Below are positions 55,446-64,000 of a stretch of 64,000 bases of DNA, one piece after another (the first letter of the stretch is position 1; the number at the start of each line of letters is the position of its first letter). The DNA comes from Ancylobacter polymorphus (GTDB lineage Bacteria; Pseudomonadota; Alphaproteobacteria; Rhizobiales; Xanthobacteraceae), in contig NZ_CP083239.1 in NCBI RefSeq assembly GCF_022836935.1, positions 2,804,001-2,868,000 of the forward strand, given 5' to 3'. The translations under genes were made by a program, and so were the position numbers. The notes under the pieces are model-generated. The model was not told the DNA's origin. It did not search any database and worked only from the letters and a program-made list of their open reading frames with translations.

Positions 55446-55682
55446 ATGGAACATCCGAACAACGGTTATGGCGTATCGGGGGGAACCGGCGGCACGAATC
55501 CGGAGCGCAAGCCGGAGGGAGCGACGGCCCAACCCACTATGATCGGCGCGAACGCGTCGAAGGGACCCCGGGACCCCGGCAGCCGCTCGACCGCCTCCTT
55601 GTTCCCTCCGCGCCTTTATTCCTTCCAGGCGCTGGTCGCGATGGGCGTGCTGGGCTTCATGGTGGGCCGCATCTGCCGCTGA
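55446..55682 (+). CDS. Small single-pass membrane protein, unknown function
   Basis: A 78-aa protein. A polar, Gly/Pro/Asn-rich N-terminal 50 residues is followed by one hydrophobic helix (FQALVAMGVLGFMVGRI) at the C-terminus. AGGCAGG precedes the ATG. No known family is recognised. The tail-anchored layout and the EcfG-like promoter upstream suggest a small stress-related membrane protein, but this is inference. Confidence 0.55.
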   Translation: MEHPNNGYGVSGGTGGTNPERKPEGATAQPTMIGANASKGPRDPGSRSTASLFPPRLYSFQALVAMGVLGFMVGRICR

Positions 55683-55731
55683 GGCCCCTCTCTGGTGCGG
55701 GCGGCGTTTACACCGCTCGCTGGAATCGATC

Positions 55732-56628
55732 ATGCAGACTTTGACCGTCCGACACATCACCCATTACCGCTATGCAAACCCGGTGGTGTTTCACACGCAC
55801 CGGCTGATGCTTCGTCCGCGCGACAGCCATGATCTGCGGCTGGTGGAGGCGGAACTCGTGCTCTCGCCGCACGGCACGGTTCGTTGGATCCACGACGTAT
55901 TCGGCAATTCCGTTGCCATCGTCGACTTCGCCGAGCCGGCCAGCGAATTGCGGATCGAAAGCGTTCTGACACTTGAGCGCTACGGCCTGGGGGGCCTCAT
56001 CTTCGAGCTCGCCGAGGAAGCGCAGTCGTACCCGTTCGTCTATTCACCGGATGACCGGATCGATCTCGGCCGGATGCTTGAGCCGCACTATCCCGATCCG
56101 AACGGGGAGCTCGAGGCCTGGGCAAAGGGCTTCGTCGCCACCCGCCCCACGGACACGATGGCGCTGCTGACGGACATCAACAACAGCATCCATGCGAATT
56201 TCGCCTATAATCTGCGGATCGAGGAAGGCACGCAGCCGCCGCTGGAGACGCTGCGCCTGGGCACGGGGTCCTGCCGCGATTTCGCTCTGCTGCTGATCGA
56301 GACGGCGCGCTCTCTTGGCATCGCGGCGCGTTTCGTGACCGGCTATCTCTACGATCCCGCGCTCGATGGCGGCGAGAACGGCGTTGTCGGTGCGGGGGCC
56401 ACCCATGCGTGGGCAGACATCTATCTGCCGGGCGCGGGGTGGGTCGAGTTCGATCCCACCAACGGTACCATTGCCGCTGACAATCTTATCCGCGTGGCGG
56501 TTACGCGTGATCCCAGCCAAGCAGTGCCGGTGGGCGGCGGCTTCACCGGTCTGACGGGCGATTATCTCGGCATGAATGTCGACGTGGCGGTGCGCACGGT
56601 CCAACCCGAGGCGCCACTCGCCGCCTGA
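55732..56628 (+). CDS. Transglutaminase-like cysteine protease family protein
   Basis: A 298-aa protein. The N-terminal bacterial transglutaminase-like beta domain starts LTVRHITHYRYANPVVFHTHRLMLRPR. The catalytic core has GTGSCRDFALLLIETARSLGI (Cys about 180), GATHAWADIYLPGAGW (His about 224) and EFDPTNG (Asp about 241). There is no signal peptide, so it is cytoplasmic. Relatives are often found with circularly permuted ATP-grasp (DUF403/404) genes for peptide ligation, but none is here. It ends at a strong terminator. Confidence 0.92.
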   Translation: MQTLTVRHITHYRYANPVVFHTHRLMLRPRDSHDLRLVEAELVLSPHGTVRWIHDVFGNSVAIVDFAEPASELRIESVLTLERYGLGGLIFELAEEAQSYPFVYSPDDRIDLGRMLEPHYPDPNGELEAWAKGFVATRPTDTMALLTDINNSIHANFAYNLRIEEGTQPPLETLRLGTGSCRDFALLLIETARSLGIAARFVTGYLYDPALDGGENGVVGAGATHAWADIYLPGAGWVEFDPTNGTIAADNLIRVAVTRDPSQAVPVGGGFTGLTGDYLGMNVDVAVRTVQPEAPLAA

Positions 56629-56648
56629 CTTCGGCCCCCCCGGCAAAA

Positions 56649-56676
56649 GAAAAGGCCCGGCAGTGCCGGGCCTTTT
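56649..56676. terminator. Bidirectional terminator
   Basis: AAAAGGCCCGGC-AGT-GCCGGGCCTTTT is a 12-bp stem with A-run and T-run ends, between the convergent transglutaminase and ene-reductase genes. Confidence 0.9.
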
Positions 56677-56680
56677 TGCG

Positions 56681-57778
56681 TCAGGCGCTGGCGCCTTCCA
56701 GCGTGGGGTAGTCGGTATAACCCTTGGCGCCGCCGCCATAGAGATGGTCGCGGTCGAGCTCGTTGAAGCCGACGCCCCGGCGCAGGCGTTCCACCGCGTC
56801 GGGCGAGGAGATGAACGCCTTGCCGAAGGCGACGAGGTCAGCCTTGCCGTCCGCGATCACCTGCTCCGCCATGGCCTTGTCGTAGCCATTATTGACCATC
56901 CACGCGCCGCTGTAGCGGGCGCGCAGCGCCTCGAAATCGAAGTCCGGCGCAATGTCACGCGGTCCGCCGGTGGCGCCCTCGATCATATGGACATAGACCG
57001 GGTGCAGGCTCTCCACCACGTCCATCACGTGGTTGAACAGCGCCTGCGGGTCGCTGTCCGCGAGGTCATTGGCGGGGGTGACGGGGGAGAGGCGCAGCCC
57101 GGTGCGGGCCGCGCCGATCTCGCCGATCACCGCCGCCAGAACCTCCTTGAGGAACCGCGTGCGGTTCTCGATCGACCCGCCATAGGCGTCGGTCCGCTTG
57201 TTGGCGCCGTCGCGCAGGAACTGGTCGACGAGATAGCCATTGGCGCCGTGAATCTCCACGCCGTCGAAGCCCGCGCGGATGGCATTGGCCGCCGCCTTGC
57301 GGAAGTCGTCGACGATGCCCGGGATTTCCTCAAGCGCCAGCGCGCGCGGCTCGTCCACCTCGACGAAGCCGTTATTCACATAGGTCTTGGTGTTGGCGCG
57401 GATGGCGGAAGGGGCGAGGGGCGCGGCGCCGCCCGGCTGCAGCGAGCGGTGCGAGACGCGCCCGACATGCCAGAGCTGCACGAAGATGTGGCCGCCGGCC
57501 GTATGGACGGCATCGGTAATCTTCTTCCAGCCTTCGATCTGCGCCTCGGTGAACAGGCCGGGCGTGTCCTGATAGCCCTGCGCGGTGTCGGAGATCTGCG
57601 TCGCCTCGGTGATGATGAGACCGGCGGTGGCACGCTGACGATAATATTCCACTGCGAGCGGTGAGGGGACGAGTCCCGCCCCGGCGCGGTTGCGCGTCAG
57701 CGGCGCCATGACGACGCGGTTGGCCAGGATGATGTCGCCGAGGCGATAGGTATCGAAGAGGGATTTCGTGGCAGCCAC
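56681..57778 (-). CDS. nemA: Old yellow enzyme family alkene reductase
   Basis: A 365-aa FMN enzyme that reduces activated C=C bonds or nitro groups with NAD(P)H. Signatures are [41 protein letters not shown] (substrate-binding His and Asn), [12 protein letters not shown] (proton-donor Tyr) and a C-terminal [17 protein letters not shown] 57778 has AGGAG seven bases upstream, which decides the start. Cytoplasmic. Detoxification of electrophiles is likely; no regulator of the NemR type is adjacent. Confidence 0.93.
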   Translation of the reverse strand: MAATKSLFDTYRLGDIILANRVVMAPLTRNRAGAGLVPSPLAVEYYRQRATAGLIITEATQISDTAQGYQDTPGLFTEAQIEGWKKITDAVHTAGGHIFVQLWHVGRVSHRSLQPGGAAPLAPSAIRANTKTYVNNGFVEVDEPRALALEEIPGIVDDFRKAAANAIRAGFDGVEIHGANGYLVDQFLRDGANKRTDAYGGSIENRTRFLKEVLAAVIGEIGAARTGLRLSPVTPANDLADSDPQALFNHVMDVVESLHPVYVHMIEGATGGPRDIAPDFDFEALRARYSGAWMVNNGYDKAMAEQVIADGKADLVAFGKAFISSPDAVERLRRGVGFNELDRDHLYGGGAKGYTDYPTLEGASA

Positions 57779-57976
57779 GATGTGCTCCTGTGGAGATGGG
57801 GCCCTGCCATTGGGCCGGGCGTTGGAGCGCAGTTAATCATTGGATCTGCGGTTCCAAGGGCCAAATCGCACGACCTTCGTCGCAGGCTGCACCGGCACCG
57901 CGCTGCCGGCAGGCATGGCCTGCAATTTCGTGCGGCATGCTCTAGAAGGGGAGGCCGGGCAAACGGGGCCTACCGA

Positions 57977-59269
57977 ATGATCGACATCGCGACTCGCGTC
58001 TATAACCACACGTGGAAGATCGACCCGATCGTCCGCTCCGTGCTCGACACGGACTTCTACAAGCTCTTGATGGCGCAGACGATCTACCGCCGTCACTTCC
58101 ACACCCGCGTCACCTTCGGCATCATCAACCGCACCCATTCCGTGCGCATCGCCGATTTCGTCGACGAGGGAGAACTGCGCGAGCAACTCGACCATGTGCG
58201 CACCCTGTCGCTCACGCGTGGAGAGTCGACCTGGCTGCGTGGCAACATGTTCTACGGCAAGCGCCAGATGTTCTCGCCGGACTTCGTCGCCTGGTTCGAG
58301 GGGTTCCGCTTTCCCGCCTACCACCTCGAAAAGCGGGACGGGCAATATGAGCTGACCTTCGAGGGGCCGTGGATCGAGACCACGATGTGGGAAATCCCGG
58401 CGCTCGCCATCATCAACGAGCTGCGCTCGCGCGCCGTGCTGCGCAGCATGGGGCGCTTCGAGCTGCAGGTGCTCTATGCCCGCGCCATGACCCGCGTCTG
58501 GGAGAAGGTGGAACGGCTGAAGGCGCTGAATGGGGTTGGGGTCGCCGATTTCGGCACCCGGCGCCGGCACGGCTTCCTGTGGCAGGACTGGTGCGTTCAG
58601 GCGATGATGGAAGGGCTGGGCGAGCGCTTTCTCGGCACGTCGAATTGCCTCATCGCGCTGCGCCGCGAGGTCGAGGCCACCGGCACCAACGCCCATGAAC
58701 TGCCCATGGTCTACGCCGCCCTCGCTGACGGCGACGCCGCCTTGGCCCGCGCGCCCTATGACGTGCTGGCCGACTGGCAGCAGGATTACGAGGGCAATCT
58801 CCTCGTCATCCTGCCCGACACCTTCGGCACCACGCATTTCCTTGAGAAGGCACCGGACTGGGTCGCGCGATGGACCGGGATCCGAATCGACAGCAAGGAT
58901 CCGATCGAGGGCGGCGAGGAGGCACTGCGCTGGTGGCAGGCGCGTGGGCAGGACCCGACGCAGAAACTCGCCATCTTTTCCGACGGGCTCGATATCGGCG
59001 ACATTGAGCGCATCTACCGCCATTTCCACGGCCGCATGCGCATGGGCTTCGGCTGGGGCACGCTTTTGACCAATGATTTCCGTGGCTTCGCACCTGAGGG
59101 GCGGCTGGACCCGATCTCCATCGTCTGCAAGGTCATCTCGGCCGACGGGCACCCGACGGTGAAACTCTCCGACAATCCGACCAAAGCCATGGGATCGCCG
59201 GCGGAGCTGGAACGTTATCGCCGCATTTTCGGCGCCACGACCGCCCCGGCACGGGCGGTGCTGGTGTAA
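57977..59269 (+). CDS. pncB: Nicotinate phosphoribosyltransferase
   Basis: A 430-aa enzyme of NAD salvage that makes nicotinate mononucleotide from nicotinate and PRPP with ATP. It shows [42 protein letters not shown] (substrate-binding), the phospho-His region [12 protein letters not shown]...AHELPMVYA and [15 protein letters not shown] 57977 begins [13 protein letters not shown], as in orthologues. It is monocistronic and divergent from nemA; no riboswitch is seen in the 198-base gap. Confidence 0.96.
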   Translation: MIDIATRVYNHTWKIDPIVRSVLDTDFYKLLMAQTIYRRHFHTRVTFGIINRTHSVRIADFVDEGELREQLDHVRTLSLTRGESTWLRGNMFYGKRQMFSPDFVAWFEGFRFPAYHLEKRDGQYELTFEGPWIETTMWEIPALAIINELRSRAVLRSMGRFELQVLYARAMTRVWEKVERLKALNGVGVADFGTRRRHGFLWQDWCVQAMMEGLGERFLGTSNCLIALRREVEATGTNAHELPMVYAALADGDAALARAPYDVLADWQQDYEGNLLVILPDTFGTTHFLEKAPDWVARWTGIRIDSKDPIEGGEEALRWWQARGQDPTQKLAIFSDGLDIGDIERIYRHFHGRMRMGFGWGTLLTNDFRGFAPEGRLDPISIVCKVISADGHPTVKLSDNPTKAMGSPAELERYRRIFGATTAPARAVLV

Positions 59270-59642
59270 GGGCGGACGTGTTTCCCACAAGGCATTGCAG
59301 CTGTTGAGGTAATTTGACGCGAGGCGTGTGATGGCGGCCAAGAGTTGCCGCAATCTTTGTTCATAAGGAAATTTCCGGCATGTGACATTCTTGCATCAAG
59401 GGGCCATTTGCCGGTAAGTTGTGACCCGTCGCATACGAAGGCGGTTTACGGAACTCGGTCGCGGGCCTCAGGGCGCCGGCCCGAATGGACTGGAAGAACG
59501 CATGCGAAGTGGTCAGCGCCGCGCCCTTGAGCTGGCCGTCAGTGCTTCTAGGCACTGTCGGCATCCGCACCGTGCAGACGCTTTTGCCGTTTCGTCTTTC
59601 TTGTTCGCCCGCCCTTTCCTCGTAGCGTAGAGTTCCCGCGTC
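59270..59642. other. Intergenic stretch without a confident gene
   Basis: In 373 bases no frame has both a ribosome site and credible protein composition. A 69-codon frame (59421-59630) starts at GTG without a ribosome site and is basic and Ala/Arg-rich, so it is rejected. The stretch is AT-richer than its neighbours around 59300-59400, contains the palindrome GGAAATTTCC (59367-59376), and probably holds the promoter of the SH3b gene. Confidence 0.5.
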
Positions 59643-60926
59643 ATGGCCACGGCATCGCAACAGTCGCGCGGAAACGGTCTCTCCTCCTCGCTGATTTCGG
59701 ATTTCCGCTCCATCGTCAGCACGCTTGAGCAGGAAAAGGCGGGTCGCGACGGGAGCCCACCCGACGGCGAGGCGTCTGCGGTAGCGCGCCCCACGGCTGG
59801 TGAGGAGCGTTCCCTCGGCGATGTCCGCAGCCGTATCGCGGCGCTGGGCGATATGGGCGATGTGCTGGCCGCCAGGCCGGCATCGGCACGGATCGAACCG
59901 GTCGCGGCGCCCGCCGCCGAGACAGCGCAGGCCGCCCGTCGGCGCAGCTTCGGCAGCACGGCGCGCCAGCCCGGAGAATCGGAGGCGCGGCGCAAACGCA
60001 ACGCGTCCAAGGATGTCATCACATGGCAGCGTCTCGGTGTGCTGGCGGTGTTCATGGCGGTGGTCGGCGGCGGGGCCATCCTCCTGCAATCGCTTGCCGC
60101 CCGTGAGGAGGCGAAGGTCGCCCCTGAAGTGATCGGCAACGCTGCGGTGGCGAGCGTCGCTCCCTCCGCCCAGACCGAGGGGCAAGCGGCCGTTACGCTC
60201 AAGCCGGTGGAACTGTCGGGCGCGGCGGTCGAGGCCTCGGTGCCGTCGTCCGCCCCGCCGGCCGTGCTGGCCCATGGCTCGGCCTCGGATAATCTGCCCC
60301 CCATCGTGCTGAACGCACGGGGACGCGCGAGCGACGCTCCCGATGTCGCGCCGCTGGCCTCCGGCGTCACCGCCTTCGCGGCGCCCGATCCCGTGGTGGC
60401 AGCCGCTGGTGCCATCCCCGATGCCGCCGAAGGGGCGCCTGAGGCGGTCGAGGCCGTCGCCGCCGATGCGGGCGCCGATGCGCCAGCAACGACTCGCGTG
60501 GCGGCCCTGCCGAAGCAGGCACCGCTGCCGCCCGCCCGGGCACCCCAGCGCGACGTCGCGGCGGCCACTCCTGCGGCTTCCGACGCCGACGCTCCGTCTT
60601 CCGCTCCTGCCGCTGCTGCGGCGCCCGCCGTGGCTGAACCTCTGCCAGCTGGCTTCGGCGGCGATCCTGTCGGTACGGCGGTCATGCGCAGCCCGGTGAC
60701 GATGCGGGCGGCGCCGAAGAAGGGGGCCGCCGCCATTGGCAACCTGCCGCGCGGCAAGCAGGTGCAACTGGTGACCTGCCAGCAATGGTGCGAGATCATC
60801 GTCGATGGCAGGCGGGCCTTCGTCTACAAGAGCTTCGTCGATACCGGCGCCGTTGCGGCGAGCGCGGGTGCTGCGGCGGAAGAGGCCGGCGACGCGGCGG
60901 AGGCCGAGGCCGCCGCTCCCGAGTGA
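59643..60926 (+). CDS. Bitopic membrane protein with C-terminal SH3b domain
   Basis: A 427-aa protein. A cytosolic N-terminus (about 125 residues, charged) precedes one helix (LGVLAVFMAVVGGGAILLQ), about 190 residues of Ala/Pro-rich linker, and a bacterial SH3 domain (residues 340-400: VMRSPVTMRAAPKKGAAAIGNLPRGK, WCEIIVDGRRAFVYKSFV), which may bind wall peptides. It ends with an Ala/Glu-rich tail. No catalytic domain. It may sense or anchor peptidoglycan; the function is not established. Confidence 0.75.
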   Translation: MATASQQSRGNGLSSSLISDFRSIVSTLEQEKAGRDGSPPDGEASAVARPTAGEERSLGDVRSRIAALGDMGDVLAARPASARIEPVAAPAAETAQAARRRSFGSTARQPGESEARRKRNASKDVITWQRLGVLAVFMAVVGGGAILLQSLAAREEAKVAPEVIGNAAVASVAPSAQTEGQAAVTLKPVELSGAAVEASVPSSAPPAVLAHGSASDNLPPIVLNARGRASDAPDVAPLASGVTAFAAPDPVVAAAGAIPDAAEGAPEAVEAVAADAGADAPATTRVAALPKQAPLPPARAPQRDVAAATPAASDADAPSSAPAAAAAPAVAEPLPAGFGGDPVGTAVMRSPVTMRAAPKKGAAAIGNLPRGKQVQLVTCQQWCEIIVDGRRAFVYKSFVDTGAVAASAGAAAEEAGDAAEAEAAAPE

Positions 60927-61054
60927 GGCCGTCGGTAACAGGTTGAAGCAAATAGTGAAGCCTTTGGTGCGGCTTTACGATTCGGCCTCTCTCGCCACGC
61001 TTCGGGGCGCGTGTTAGACCCCGGCAACCTATTCAGACGGAAGGATGTTCCCGA

Positions 61055-62062
61055 ATGGTGAAGGACCCGAGCGGGGCTTCTAAGCCCGTTCGCGTCGGCG
61101 TCGTCGGCGTCGGCATCATGGGTTACAACCATGCCCGCGTGCTGATCGACCTGCCTGGCGCCGAGATGGTCGGCGTCGCCGATCCCGATCAGGGCCAGCG
61201 CGAGAAGGTGGCGGCACTGCTTGGCTGCCAGGCCTTTGCCAGCATTGACGACCTCGTGGCGAACGGAGCCGAGGCGCTGGTCATCGCCGCCCCGACCCAT
61301 CTCCATCACGAAGTGTCGCTGCGCGCGATCGAGGCCGGCATGCATGTGCTGGTGGAAAAGCCGATCGCGCCCACAGTTGCCGAGGCGGAGGCGATCGTCG
61401 CTGCGGCCAAGGCGAAGGATGTGGCGCTGGTGGTCGGCCATGTCGAACGCTTCAACCCGGCGGTCGAGGCGGTGAAGAATGCGATCCGCGACGAGGAGAT
61501 TCTCTCCATTGGCATTACCCGCGTCGGTCCGTTCCCGCCGCGCATGTCGAATGTCGGTGTGGTGATCGACCTTGCCGTGCATGACATCGACCTGATCTGC
61601 CATTTCACCGGCTCGCACATCACCGAGGTGCAGCCGCAGGTGAAGGCGGCGGTGGCCGAGCGCGAGGATATCGCGCTGCTGCAGTTCCGCACCGCCAATG
61701 GCGTGCTGGCGCACATCAACACCAACTGGCTGACCCCCTTCAAGGCGCGCACCGTGCATGTCGCCACCCGCAAGAAATACGTGATCGGCGACCTGCTCAC
61801 CCGCCAGGTGACCGAGTATTTCGACTACAAGCCGGATGGCAGCTATTCCATGCGCCATCTTCCCGTCGCCTATGCCGAACCGCTGCGGCTTGAACTGCTG
61901 CGGTTCCTTGAGGCGGTGCGTGGCGGTTCGGCGCCGGCGGTGACAGGCGAGGATGGCGTGGCCGCGATTGCGGTCGCCATGCGCTGCCTTGAGGCGCTGG
62001 AGCCCGCGCCCCCCGCGCCGACCTCCGCCGTGCCGTCGCCCCTGCGCGCCAGCGTGGCATGA
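61055..62062 (+). CDS. gnnA: Gfo/Idh/MocA oxidoreductase, GnnA-like (UDP-GlcNAc 3-dehydrogenase)
   Basis: A 335-aa NAD(P)-dependent sugar dehydrogenase. The Rossmann loop VGVVGVGIMGYNHARVL, the VEKPIAPT motif and HVERFNPAV (active-site Lys/His region) mark the family. It is paired with a DegT-type aminotransferase 12 bases after its stop. Such pairs make amino sugars: GnnA/GnnB turn UDP-GlcNAc into UDP-GlcNAc3N for lipid A with four amide-linked chains, known in several Hyphomicrobiales. A WlbA/WbpB role (O-antigen) is the main alternative. Family is certain; substrate is inferred. Confidence 0.75.
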   Translation: MVKDPSGASKPVRVGVVGVGIMGYNHARVLIDLPGAEMVGVADPDQGQREKVAALLGCQAFASIDDLVANGAEALVIAAPTHLHHEVSLRAIEAGMHVLVEKPIAPTVAEAEAIVAAAKAKDVALVVGHVERFNPAVEAVKNAIRDEEILSIGITRVGPFPPRMSNVGVVIDLAVHDIDLICHFTGSHITEVQPQVKAAVAEREDIALLQFRTANGVLAHINTNWLTPFKARTVHVATRKKYVIGDLLTRQVTEYFDYKPDGSYSMRHLPVAYAEPLRLELLRFLEAVRGGSAPAVTGEDGVAAIAVAMRCLEALEPAPPAPTSAVPSPLRASVA

Positions 62063-62073
62063 AAGGAACACCG

Positions 62074-63228
62074 ATGAATTCGCATGTGAAGACCGAGTTG
62101 GCGCCCATTCCTTTCATCGACATTGCCGCCCAGCGGGCGCGGCTTGGCACGCGCATCGACGAGGCGGTGGCACGGGTTCTCACGCATTGCCGGTTCATCA
62201 ACGGCCCCGAGGTAACGGAATTCGAGCAGCAGCTCGCGACCTTCGCCGGCGCCAAACATGCGCTCGCCTGTTCCAGCGGCACAGACGCGCTGGCCATGAT
62301 CCTCATGGCCTGGGGCATCAAGGCCGGTGACGCGGTGTTCTGCCCGGCCTTCACCTTCTGCGCCACGGCCGAGGTGGTGCCGTGGGTCGGGGCGACCCCG
62401 GTCTTCGTCGATATCCTCGAAGACACGTTCAATATGGACCCGGCCAGCCTGGAGGCCGCCATCGCGGTGGCGAAGCAGAAGGGGCTCACGCCGAAGGTGG
62501 TGGTGCCGGTCGATCTGTTCGGCCAGCCCGCCGACATGGATGCCATCGAGGCCATCGCCAAGGCGCATGGTCTCAAGGTGCTGTGCGACACGGCACAGGG
62601 CTTCGGCGCTACCTGGAACGGCCGGCGCACCGGCTCCTTCGGCGACGCCACCGCCACCAGCTTCTTCCCCGCCAAGCCGCTCGGCTGCTATGGCGACGGC
62701 GGTGCGGTGCTGACCGATGACGACGAACTTCTGCCGGTGCTGAAGAGCGTGCGCGAGCACGGGCAGGGCGTCGACAAATATGAGAATGTCCGCCTTGGCA
62801 TGACCGGTCGGCTCGACACGATCCAAGCTGCGGTGCTGCTGGAAAAGCTCGCCATTTTCGAGGACGAGATCGCCGCACGGCAGCGCATCGCCGACCGCTA
62901 CAATGCGGCGCTGGCCGATGTCTGCACGGTGCCGATGGTTGATCCGCGTGCGAGTTCGGTCTGGGCGCAGTACACGATCCGGCTGCCGCATGGCGTGCGT
63001 GACGATCTGGCGGCGGCGCTGCAGAAGGAAGGCGTGCCCACGGCGGTTTATTACCGCATTCCGATGCATCGCCAGCCGGCCTATGCGCATTATCCCGCCG
63101 CAGGCAACGGTCTGCCGGTGTGCGAGAAGCTGGCCGGCGAGGTGATCAGCCTGCCCATGCATCCCTATCTGGATGAGGCGGCGCAGGAGCGCGTCATCGC
63201 GGCAGTCCGCCGCGCGCTTGGCGCCTGA
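62074..63228 (+). CDS. gnnB: DegT/DnrJ/EryC1 aminotransferase, GnnB-like
   Basis: A 384-aa PLP enzyme of sugar transamination. IPFIDIAAQRARLG is at the start, then GAKHALACSSGTDALAMIL, PAFTFCATAEVV, CDTAQGFGA and the PLP Lys in FFPAKPLGCYGDGGA (about 199), with RLDTIQAAVL after it. It would aminate the 3-keto sugar made by the preceding dehydrogenase. ATG 62074 has AAGGA six bases upstream; an ATG at 62059 overlaps the previous stop. murJ follows after 88 bases, so a shared envelope theme is likely. Confidence 0.78.
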   Translation: MNSHVKTELAPIPFIDIAAQRARLGTRIDEAVARVLTHCRFINGPEVTEFEQQLATFAGAKHALACSSGTDALAMILMAWGIKAGDAVFCPAFTFCATAEVVPWVGATPVFVDILEDTFNMDPASLEAAIAVAKQKGLTPKVVVPVDLFGQPADMDAIEAIAKAHGLKVLCDTAQGFGATWNGRRTGSFGDATATSFFPAKPLGCYGDGGAVLTDDDELLPVLKSVREHGQGVDKYENVRLGMTGRLDTIQAAVLLEKLAIFEDEIAARQRIADRYNAALADVCTVPMVDPRASSVWAQYTIRLPHGVRDDLAAALQKEGVPTAVYYRIPMHRQPAYAHYPAAGNGLPVCEKLAGEVISLPMHPYLDEAAQERVIAAVRRALGA

Positions 63229-63316
63229 AGGCACGGCAGGACTGGCCGGGCGGGGGCGGGGAGGCTAGCTTTCCGCCCGCCGTCCGATTCCGGCAGCCTC
63301 AAACGCGTCGGCTCCC

Positions 63317-64000
63317 ATGATACGCAGCATCTTCACGGTCGGCGGCTGGACGCTGCTCTCGCGGCTCACCGGCTTCGTGCGCGACATCGTCATGGCGGCG
63401 GTGCTCGGCGCCGGACCGATGGCGGATGCCTTCTACATCGCCTTCCGCCTGCCCAACCATTTCCGCTCCATCTTCGCCGAGGGCGCGTTCAACACCGCCT
63501 TCATCCCGGCCTATGCGCGGGTGAAGACCGTGGAGGGCGAGGTGAAGGCGCGCCGCTTTGCCGATGGCATCCTCACCGGCGTGGTGCTGGTGCAGCTGGC
63601 CATCCTTGCCATCGCCCTGCTCGCCACCGACTGGGTGGTGGCGACGCTCGCGCCCGGCCTGTCGGACGATCCCGGCCGCTTCGCCCTCACCGTCGACTTC
63701 ACCCGCATCACCTTCCCCTATCTCGGCCTCATCGCCGTGGTGACGCTGGTCGGCGGGGTACTGAACGCCAATGACCGCTTCTGGGCGGCAGCGGCGGCGT
63801 CCATTCTGCTCAACGTCGCCATGGTCGGCACGCTCAGCGTTGCCGGTCTGTTTCCCACCGCCGGCCATGCGGCGGCCTGGGGCGTTCTTATCTCCGGATT
63901 CCTGCAACTCGGGCTGCTGGTGTTCGATGCCGAGCGCCACGGCCTCGGCCTGCGCTTCGGACGGCCGCGGCTGGACCCGGAGACGCGCGCCTTTCTAATT
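63317..64000 (+). CDS. murJ: Lipid II flippase MurJ, partial (C-terminus beyond window)
   Basis: The first 228 codons of an MviN/MurJ protein, which carries lipid II across the inner membrane. MIRSIFTVGGWTLLSRLTGF is the usual start, then DIVMAAVLGAGPMADAFYIAFRLPN, FAEGAFNTAFIPAYARV (conserved Arg), and GVLNANDRFWAAA. About six helices of fourteen are within the window. The frame is open to position 64000. Confidence 0.97.
   Translation, partial: MIRSIFTVGGWTLLSRLTGFVRDIVMAAVLGAGPMADAFYIAFRLPNHFRSIFAEGAFNTAFIPAYARVKTVEGEVKARRFADGILTGVVLVQLAILAIALLATDWVVATLAPGLSDDPGRFALTVDFTRITFPYLGLIAVVTLVGGVLNANDRFWAAAAASILLNVAMVGTLSVAGLFPTAGHAAAWGVLISGFLQLGLLVFDAERHGLGLRFGRPRLDPETRAFLI

Noticed and set aside
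59421..59630. 69-codon frame in the pncB-SH3b gap
   Set aside because: GTG start without ribosome site and atypical composition.

Overview
The window is high-GC (roughly two-thirds G+C by eye), gene-dense bacterial chromosome. Several things point to an alphaproteobacterium, most likely of the order Hyphomicrobiales (Rhizobiales): an Omp25/Omp31-type porin, an OpgC-type glucan succinyltransferase, an ArsR-methyltransferase fusion next to metF, a leucine-rich leuA leader peptide, EcfG-type general stress promoters (GGAAC-N16/17-CGTT), an HWE-kinase bacteriophytochrome, and several families of palindromic interspersed repeats. The family cannot be fixed from the sequence alone. There are no plasmid, phage or integrase genes. 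It reads as core chromosome peppered with small palindromic elements.

Layout. 1-5.6 kb: a leftward run hdeD-like, opgC, SGNH, SGNH, apparently read from an EcfG promoter; then MOSC, an L,D-transpeptidase and a TrmO-like gene. 5.6-12.3 kb: methionine/one-carbon locus sahR-like, metF, metH, with about 1 kb of palindromic elements holding broken DUF559 nuclease genes between metF and metH. 12.3-18.1 kb: LssY-C protein, porin, amidase, pdxY, PhzF-like, Nudix. 18.2-24.3 kb: nucleoside/nucleobase ABC importer (BMP lipoprotein-type binding protein, double ATPase, two permeases) with a cytosine deaminase. 24.5-28.3 kb: two metallo-beta-lactamase-fold hydrolases, lepA, YegP-like. 28.3-34.5 kb: PRC-barrel stress protein, L,D-transpeptidase plus MepA, GMC oxidoreductase, lytic transglycosylase, DUF3750. 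34.6-40.1 kb: malonyl-CoA decarboxylase, cyclopropane fatty acid synthase, bacteriophytochrome kinase-receiver. 40.3-43.9 kb: TetR-controlled EmrAB efflux pump. 44.0-45.9 kb: leuA behind a leader peptide. 46-48.3 kb: DUF6600 protein with collagen-like and Gln-rich tails. 48.5-51.4 kb: pabB-pabA-pabC, overlapping. 51.6-54.7 kb: tripartite tricarboxylate transporter tctCBA. 54.8-64 kb: tRNA-Lys, small proteins, transglutaminase, ene-reductase, pncB, SH3b membrane protein, a Gfo/Idh plus DegT pair (GnnA/GnnB-like, lipid A diamino sugar) and the start of murJ.

Themes. Cell-envelope work recurs (two L,D-transpeptidases, MepA, a transglycosylase, MurJ, OpgC, CFA synthase, GnnAB). General stress is the second theme: three exact EcfG-type promoters stand before hdeD-opgC, the PRC-barrel gene and the bacteriophytochrome, and a one-mismatch version stands before a small membrane protein gene. 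The most unusual structure is a family of palindromic elements, with halves ending in GGGTGAGGGG and starting CCCCTCACCC. In two adjacent copies a DUF559 (Vsr-like nuclease) gene sits exactly between the halves, while three other copies have only a short spacer there. That is the arrangement expected of a mobile element with autonomous and non-autonomous forms, although both DUF559 genes here are broken.
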